Assembly (NCBI GenBank): GCA_019419895.1
Contig: JAHZIE010000010.1
Location: 26,251 to 45,410, forward strand
Length of the DNA stretch: 19,160 bases
Direction: 5' to 3'
DNA from: Clostridiales bacterium
GTDB taxonomy: Bacteria; Bacillota; Clostridia; Oscillospirales; Acutalibacteraceae
Part shown: positions 15,288-19,160 of the stretch, piece by piece
How positions within the stretch are numbered: the first letter of the stretch is position 1
Layout: each line of letters begins with the position of its first letter
The notes under the pieces: model-generated
Seen by the model: the letters and a program-made list of their open reading frames with translations, nothing else
What the model was told of the DNA's origin: nothing
Database searches by the model: none
Translations under genes and position numbers: made by a program

Positions 15288-15413
15288 CAACTGTATTGAC
15301 TGCAAGCTGGGCGTGTTTTCCGAACGAGTGAATTGTAGCATATTTTCCTCTCTTTGTCTATGAGGGGCTACAGGATTCCCTTGGACCGCCAAAAACATTA
15401 AGGAGGAATTTTT

Positions 15414-15641
15414 ATGGTATTAGAGAAAGTAAAGGCAATTTTGAGTGAACAATTTGACGTCGAGGAGGACACCATCACCACCGATACCAGCATTGCTGAT
15501 GATCTGGGCGCGGATTCCCTGGATGTTGTGGATCTGCTGATGTCCATTGAGGATGAATTCGAAATTGAAATTCCTGACGATGAGATTGAGAATATTAAAA
15601 CTGTCGGCGCTCTGGTAAAATACATCGAGGATCATCAGTAA
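15414..15641 (+). CDS. acpP: Acyl carrier protein
   Basis: It is the 4'-phosphopantetheine-carrying protein of fatty acid synthesis. The 75-residue acidic protein has the classic attachment motif GADSLDVVDL, with the modified serine at S35, and the four-helix pattern of ACPs. AAGGAGG lies 7 nt before the ATG. It stands alone between its promoter and a perfect palindromic terminator; no fab genes are adjacent in this window, so its assignment as the housekeeping ACP rests on sequence, not context. Confidence 0.97.
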   Translation: MVLEKVKAILSEQFDVEEDTITTDTSIADDLGADSLDVVDLLMSIEDEFEIEIPDDEIENIKTVGALVKYIEDHQ

Positions 15642-15724
15642 TCTTCTGTCTTGCCTTTCTAAAAGGGAAGCAGGCACCGCCGTGTCACTGAACCGGACGG
15701 CCGCCGAATCTTGTATATTTGTCA

Positions 15725-15756
15725 AACGCCCTGGCGTTAACGCCAGGGCGTTTTTT
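15725..15756 (+). terminator. Palindromic terminator of acpP
   Basis: Positions 15725-15752 form a perfect 28-nt palindrome (stem CGCCCTGGCG / CGCCAGGGCG around TTAA), followed by TTTTTT to 15756. It is an ideal intrinsic terminator; because the stem is palindromic it could also fold in minus-strand RNA. Confidence 0.93.
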
Positions 15757-16411
15757 CTTTTCATAGAAGTCGGGCCGCGGCTTTTCAGCCTGTCTCCGTG
15801 ATAACCACGGTGAACTAAACCAAACGGGAAGCACAGGCTGTCTGAGCGAATATTAGACAGCCATGAAAGCTCACTCCACAAAAATCAGCCGATACTCCAT
15901 TAAAAACGCCTCTGCGTTGAAGCGTATCTCCTGAGATTTCCCTCATAGCTTTGGCGAGCCATTCATGCAGGCAATTATTACAGATAACTTCCGCAACGGA
16001 AATCATCCCTCTTTACCAAAAGGATTGCAGTGAAAAAATGCTCTCCGTAAAACCCGCGTAGGCGTAATTTAAGACAGACATTTTCTTGGAAGCGTACCGA
16101 TACAAAAGTCGCGGCTATTATTACCCTCTCTCCGATTACGCCAAACTACCCAACGCGTCTATTTAAGTTCTATGGAAAAAATTGGACGGCAGACAGGCAC
16201 TCCCTGATGGAAGCGTCAAAGAAAATACACGGTACGGCGCAAACCATGTCATTTTTCTTATACCTTATTTTATTCCCCTGATACTATGCTCTTTTTCTGA
16301 TTACCCACCCGGCCGGATTCCTCTCAGATTTCTTATCATATTTTCCTCCCTCTCTACCTGTCGTCCAAGAAAAAACTTCCCCGTGAAAATGTAAAATCCC
16401 TAAAAATCTCG
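15757..16411. other. ~650-nt gap without recognisable gene; contains mutually exclusive hairpins
   Basis: No open frame here has a plausible start site plus recognisable protein. The left end is structured: CAGCCTGT (15786-15793) pairs with ACAGGCTG (15833-15840), enclosing CCGTG/CACGG (15796-15810). GGCTGTCT (15836-15843) can instead pair with AGACAGCC (15855-15862). Because 15836-15840 is shared, the two long stems exclude each other. I match this to no riboswitch or known small RNA. The remainder (15870-16411) shows nothing I can identify and could be a decayed gene. Confidence 0.4.
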
Positions 16412-16440
16412 TTGCAAAGCATAGGATTCTTTTATATAAT
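16412..16440 (+). promoter_or_regulatory. Sigma-A promoter of oadB
   Basis: TTGCAA (16412-16417), a 17-nt spacer and a perfect TATAAT (16435-16440). The predicted start is near 16447, about 85 nt before the oadB GTG start. Confidence 0.8.
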
Positions 16441-16532
16441 AAGTATCGTACCCAAAAATCGGAAAAAGAGAGAACGGCATCGCCTGGAACTTTCTTTTTC
16501 AATAAAAAACATGCAATAAAGGAGAGTCAAAA

Positions 16533-17672
16533 GTGGGATTTCTGTTAGACGGTGTCATGTCTATCACCTGGCAGCAGGCTGTGATGTGGGTCATTGGCGG
16601 TCTGCTTATCTGGCTGGCCATCAAAAAGGATTTTGAACCAGCTTTGCTGCTTCCGATGGGATTCGGCGCGATTCTGGTCAATATTCCTTTGAGCGGCGTT
16701 ATGGATCAGATGGTTGGCAACGAACAGGCAAGAGGTATTATTCAGTGGCTGTTTGATATTGGAATCAAGGCCTCAGAGGCGTTCCCCCTGCTGTTGTTTG
16801 TGGGCATTGGAGCGATGATCGACTTCGGTCCCCTTCTTTCCAATCCCCGCATGCTTCTGTTTGGCGGGGCGGCCCAATTTGGAATCTTTTTCACCGTGCT
16901 GATGGCGGTCCTGCTTGGATTCCCCATGAAGGACGCGGCCTCCATTGGAATCATCGGCGCGGCCGACGGCCCCACCTCCATTCTGGTCTCCCAGGTGCTC
17001 AAAAGCGGATATATCGGGGCGATCGCCGTTGCGGCCTATTCTTATATGGCGTTGGTGCCCATCATCCAGCCTATCGCGATTAAGGCGGTCACCACTAAGA
17101 AGGAACGGCAGATCCGGATGCCCTATAATCCCCAGTCCGTTTCCAAGACCACCCGTATCCTTTTCCCCATTATTGTTACTTTGATCGCGGGCCTGATTGC
17201 GCCGGCTTCGGTTGCGCTGGTAGGTTTTTTGATGTTCGGCAACCTGCTGAGGGAGTGCGGTAAGCTGGAAAGCCTTTCCCAGACCGCCCAGGGGCCTCTG
17301 GCCAATCTGATCACCATTTTCCTGGGCATTACAATTTCCGCCAGCATGAAGGCGGATCAGTTTGTCCGCTGGGAAACCCTGCTGATCATGTGCCTGGGCC
17401 TGGTCGCTTTCGTCATCGATACCATGGGCGGCGTCCTCTTTGCCAAGCTGCTCAACCTCTTCCTTCCCAAGGATAAAAAGATTAATCCCATGGTGGGCGG
17501 CGCTGGAATTTCCGCCTTCCCCATGTCCGCCCGCGTCATTCAGAAAATGGCCCTGAAAGAAGATAATCAAAACCATCTTCTGATGCATGCCGTGGGCGCT
17601 AATGTGGCCGGACAGATCGGTTCTGTTATCGCGGGCGGGTTGATTCTCGCCCTGGTTCCCGGCATGATGTAA
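16533..17672 (+). CDS. oadB: Sodium-translocating decarboxylase beta subunit (OadB/GcdB/MmdB family)
   Basis: It is the integral membrane subunit that couples decarboxylation of carboxybiotin to Na+ export in oxaloacetate, glutaconyl-CoA and methylmalonyl-CoA decarboxylases. The 379-residue protein is mostly hydrophobic segments, with family blocks FEPALLLPMGFGAILVNIP near the N-terminus, the Na+-site motif GAADGPTSILVS (D145), and the C-terminal NPMVGGAGISAFPMSAR and HAVGANVAGQIGSVIAGG. The start is GTG, 8 nt behind AAAGGAG. It is followed after 24 nt by a small OadG-like peptide. No carboxyltransferase (alpha) or biotin-carrier subunit gene is in the window, so which decarboxylase it serves cannot be decided here. 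Confidence 0.94.
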   Translation: MGFLLDGVMSITWQQAVMWVIGGLLIWLAIKKDFEPALLLPMGFGAILVNIPLSGVMDQMVGNEQARGIIQWLFDIGIKASEAFPLLLFVGIGAMIDFGPLLSNPRMLLFGGAAQFGIFFTVLMAVLLGFPMKDAASIGIIGAADGPTSILVSQVLKSGYIGAIAVAAYSYMALVPIIQPIAIKAVTTKKERQIRMPYNPQSVSKTTRILFPIIVTLIAGLIAPASVALVGFLMFGNLLRECGKLESLSQTAQGPLANLITIFLGITISASMKADQFVRWETLLIMCLGLVAFVIDTMGGVLFAKLLNLFLPKDKKINPMVGGAGISAFPMSARVIQKMALKEDNQNHLLMHAVGANVAGQIGSVIAGGLILALVPGMM

Positions 17673-17696
17673 TGTTTTGAAAGAAAGAGGGAAAGG

Positions 17697-17891
17697 ATGA
17701 ATATCATGTTGTTATCTAAGCTCTTTGACAGCGCCATGGGACCGGTGGACAGCGCCGTTCTCATGAATGCTTTAAAACTCATGCTTTTTGGCATGGTCAG
17801 TATTTTTATTGTAATTGTTTTGATTTATCTGGTTATTTATATTTTAAACAAAGCTACCGGTAAGAAAAAGGAAGCCCCTGAGAAAAAATAA
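17697..17891 (+). CDS. OadG-like small membrane subunit of a sodium-pump decarboxylase
   Basis: This 64-residue protein has one strongly hydrophobic helix (about residues 25-50, LKLMLFGMVSIFIVIVLIYL onward) and a Lys/Glu-rich cytoplasmic tail. That is the layout of OadG/gamma-type subunits that anchor and assemble the decarboxylase; the GM-x-x-IF pattern at the start of the helix is typical of them. Two in-frame starts are possible: the ATG at 17697 (GAGGG 5 nt upstream) and the ATG at 17706 (AAAGG 9 nt upstream). Its position 24 nt behind oadB supports the role. In many operons the small subunit comes before the beta subunit, so the order here is reversed. The family call rests on topology and context more than on specific residues. 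Confidence 0.75.
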   Translation: MNIMLLSKLFDSAMGPVDSAVLMNALKLMLFGMVSIFIVIVLIYLVIYILNKATGKKKEAPEKK

Positions 17892-17933
17892 GAACAAACG
17901 CCCGCTGGTTGGGACAGAAAGGCAGATTGATGT

Positions 17934-19121
17934 ATGGCTGACAATAGTCAAAAGAAAAAGGTGGAGGCCATCACCTCTATGGAGGAAGACTTCGCCAAGT
18001 GGTATACCGATATTGTAAAAAAGGCAGGGCTGGCTGATTATTCCGGCGTCCGCGGCTGCATGGTCATCGAACCCTACGGATACGCGATTTGGGAAAACAT
18101 CCGTGACAACCTTGATTCCCGTTTCAAGGAGTTGGGGCATGAAAATGTCTCCATGCCCATGTTCATTCCTGAAAGTCTCCTGCAAAAGGAAAAGGATCAT
18201 GTGGAGGGATTTGCCCCTGAAGTCGCGTGGGTGACCCACGGCGGCGACGAAAAGCTTCAGGAACGGCTCTGTGTCCGTCCTACTTCGGAAACCCTTTTCT
18301 GCGATTATTATGCCAAAGTAATCCACTCCTGGAGGGATCTCCCAAAGCTCTACAATCAGTGGTGTTCTGTCGTCCGGTGGGAAAAGACCACCCGTCCCTT
18401 CCTCCGCAGCGTGGAATTTCACTGGCAGGAAGGTCATACCATGCATGAAACGGCAGAGGAGGCCATGGCTGAAACCGAACGTATGCTGAATGTCTATGCT
18501 GATTTCTGTGAAAAGGATTTGGCTATTCCTGTGATCAAAGGCCGCAAAACTAAAAAGGAACAGTTTGCCGGCGCTGAGGCCACCTATACCATAGAAGCCC
18601 TCATGCATGACGGCAAGGCCCTTCAGTCGGGTACCAGCCATTATTTCGGCGACGGCTTTGCCCGCGCTTTTGAAATCCAGTTCCAAAATCGCGATAACGA
18701 GCCTCAATACCCCCATCAGACTTCCTGGGGGATGTCCACCCGCATTATCGGGGGAATTATTATGACCCATGGGGATGACAACGGGCTGGTGCTTCCTCCT
18801 GCCGTGGCGCCCATCCAAGTGATTATTGTGCCAATCGCCATGCACAAGGAGGGAGTTCTGGAAAAGGCACGGGAGCTGCAGGAGAGACTGAAAAAGTTCT
18901 GCCGGGTGCGGATGGACGACAGTGAACAATCCCCCGGCTGGAAGTTTGCCCAGTATGAGATGAAGGGGGTCCCTCTCCGTCTGGAAATAGGCCCGAAGGA
19001 TATAGAGAAAAATCAATGTGTTTTAGTCCGCCGCGATAATGGGGAGAAGAGCTTTGTCTCCCTGGATTCTTTGGAGGAGCAGATTCCCGCCATGCTGACG
19101 GCGGTACGGGACGGTATGTAG
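17934..19121 (+). CDS. proS: Prolyl-tRNA synthetase, archaeal/eukaryal type, interrupted by in-frame TAG
   Basis: It charges tRNA-Pro. It is the ProRS form without the editing insertion between motifs 2 and 3: motif 2 appears as RWEKTTRPFLRSVEFHWQEGH and motif 3 as GMSTRIIGGIIMTHGDDNGLVLPP. The anticodon-binding domain follows (IQVIIVPI onward, with MKGVPLRLEIGPKD). AAAGG lies 11 nt before the ATG. The frame stops after 395 residues at TAG (19119-19121), while family members have about 475-480 residues with a further C-terminal, usually zinc-binding-like domain. Directly after the TAG the same frame stays open to the window edge and reads EKARSRRDSMTYS, matching the family's M-Y-EKA...R continuation, so the TAG replaces a conserved Tyr codon. 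Either the copy is truncated or the base is wrong or recoded. It lies 42 nt behind the OadG-like gene. Confidence 0.9.
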   Translation: MADNSQKKKVEAITSMEEDFAKWYTDIVKKAGLADYSGVRGCMVIEPYGYAIWENIRDNLDSRFKELGHENVSMPMFIPESLLQKEKDHVEGFAPEVAWVTHGGDEKLQERLCVRPTSETLFCDYYAKVIHSWRDLPKLYNQWCSVVRWEKTTRPFLRSVEFHWQEGHTMHETAEEAMAETERMLNVYADFCEKDLAIPVIKGRKTKKEQFAGAEATYTIEALMHDGKALQSGTSHYFGDGFARAFEIQFQNRDNEPQYPHQTSWGMSTRIIGGIIMTHGDDNGLVLPPAVAPIQVIIVPIAMHKEGVLEKARELQERLKKFCRVRMDDSEQSPGWKFAQYEMKGVPLRLEIGPKDIEKNQCVLVRRDNGEKSFVSLDSLEEQIPAMLTAVRDGM

Positions 19122-19160
19122 GAAAAAGCCCGTTCCCGACGTGACTCCATGACCTATTCG
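19119..19160 (+). other. proS: In-frame continuation of proS beyond the TAG (partial, runs off window)
   Basis: Codons after the TAG (19122-19160) are open and encode a family-like start of the ProRS C-terminal domain (EKARSRRDSMTYS). The end of the gene, including the expected cysteine-rich tail, lies beyond the window. Confidence 0.65.

Noticed and set aside
15172..15291. FapR-type operator or functional hairpins upstream of acpP
   Set aside because: Only short inverted repeats (CTGGG/CCCAG at 15173-15187, GTTGT/ACAAC near 15276-15291); no match to the known FapR palindrome.
15815..16006. 63-codon minus-strand open frame with Cys-rich sequence
   Set aside because: No properly spaced Shine-Dalgarno (GAGGG abuts the ATG), no family resemblance, and it overlaps the structured region.
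16182..16394. 70-codon plus-strand open frame before oadB
   Set aside because: Needs a TTG start without a ribosome binding site and ends just before the oadB promoter; composition looks non-coding.
17844..19016. 390-codon open frame antisense to proS and the OadG-like gene
   Set aside because: The plus-strand reading is clearly proS with class II motifs; the antisense protein has no recognisable features.
1..19160. tRNA or rRNA genes, CRISPR arrays, insertion sequences
   Set aside because: No cloverleaf, rRNA core sequence, regularly spaced repeats or transposase frames were seen on either strand.

Overview
This window looks like chromosomal DNA from a low-to-mid GC Firmicute, most likely a member of the class Clostridia. 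The reasons are the strong AGGAGG-type ribosome binding sites, textbook sigma-A promoters, an archaeal/eukaryal-type prolyl-tRNA synthetase (common in Clostridia), a sodium-pump decarboxylase beta subunit, and a DAHP synthase of the type with an N-terminal ferredoxin-like regulatory domain. No rRNA, tRNA, CRISPR array, transposase or phage gene is visible.

Left part (1-4319, minus strand): a very A/T-rich stretch with no gene, then a beta-hydroxyacid (3-hydroxyisobutyrate-type) dehydrogenase, an unrecognised single-pass membrane protein, and an unusual two-domain enzyme that joins a nitrilase-superfamily amidohydrolase to a glycerophosphodiester phosphodiesterase. The last lies 37 nt behind lysS.

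Centre (4357-15116, minus strand): greA and lysS follow a perfect-consensus promoter (TTGACA-17-TATAAT). Upstream lies a nearly complete aromatic amino acid cluster, in transcription order aroE, aroK, [promoter and leader], DAHP synthase (aroF), tyrA, aroB, aroA, aroC, pheA. Short gaps and 4-nt ATGA/GTGA overlaps show tight translational coupling. It covers every shikimate/chorismate step except 3-dehydroquinate dehydratase, plus the branch enzymes to prephenate, phenylpyruvate and hydroxyphenylpyruvate. Between aroK and aroF is the most interesting element: a strong promoter followed by a roughly 300-nt leader. It holds a 39-codon ORF with its own GGAGG site and eight aromatic codons within residues 10-27, an intrinsic-terminator-like hairpin inside that ORF, a second strong terminator just before aroF, and an 8-nt element in the ORF exactly complementary to the second terminator's loop and inner stem. 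This reads as a candidate ribosome-mediated attenuator for the aro operon, in a group where T-box or TRAP control would be expected.

Right part (15117-19160, plus strand): a divergent promoter drives acpP, which ends at a perfect palindromic terminator. About 650 nt without a recognisable gene follows, including a pair of mutually exclusive hairpins. Then come a good promoter, oadB (sodium-translocating decarboxylase beta subunit), a 64-residue OadG-like membrane peptide, and proS. The proS frame is interrupted by TAG at the codon where the family has a conserved tyrosine, and it continues in frame to the window edge: a nonsense mutation, a sequencing error, or recoding.
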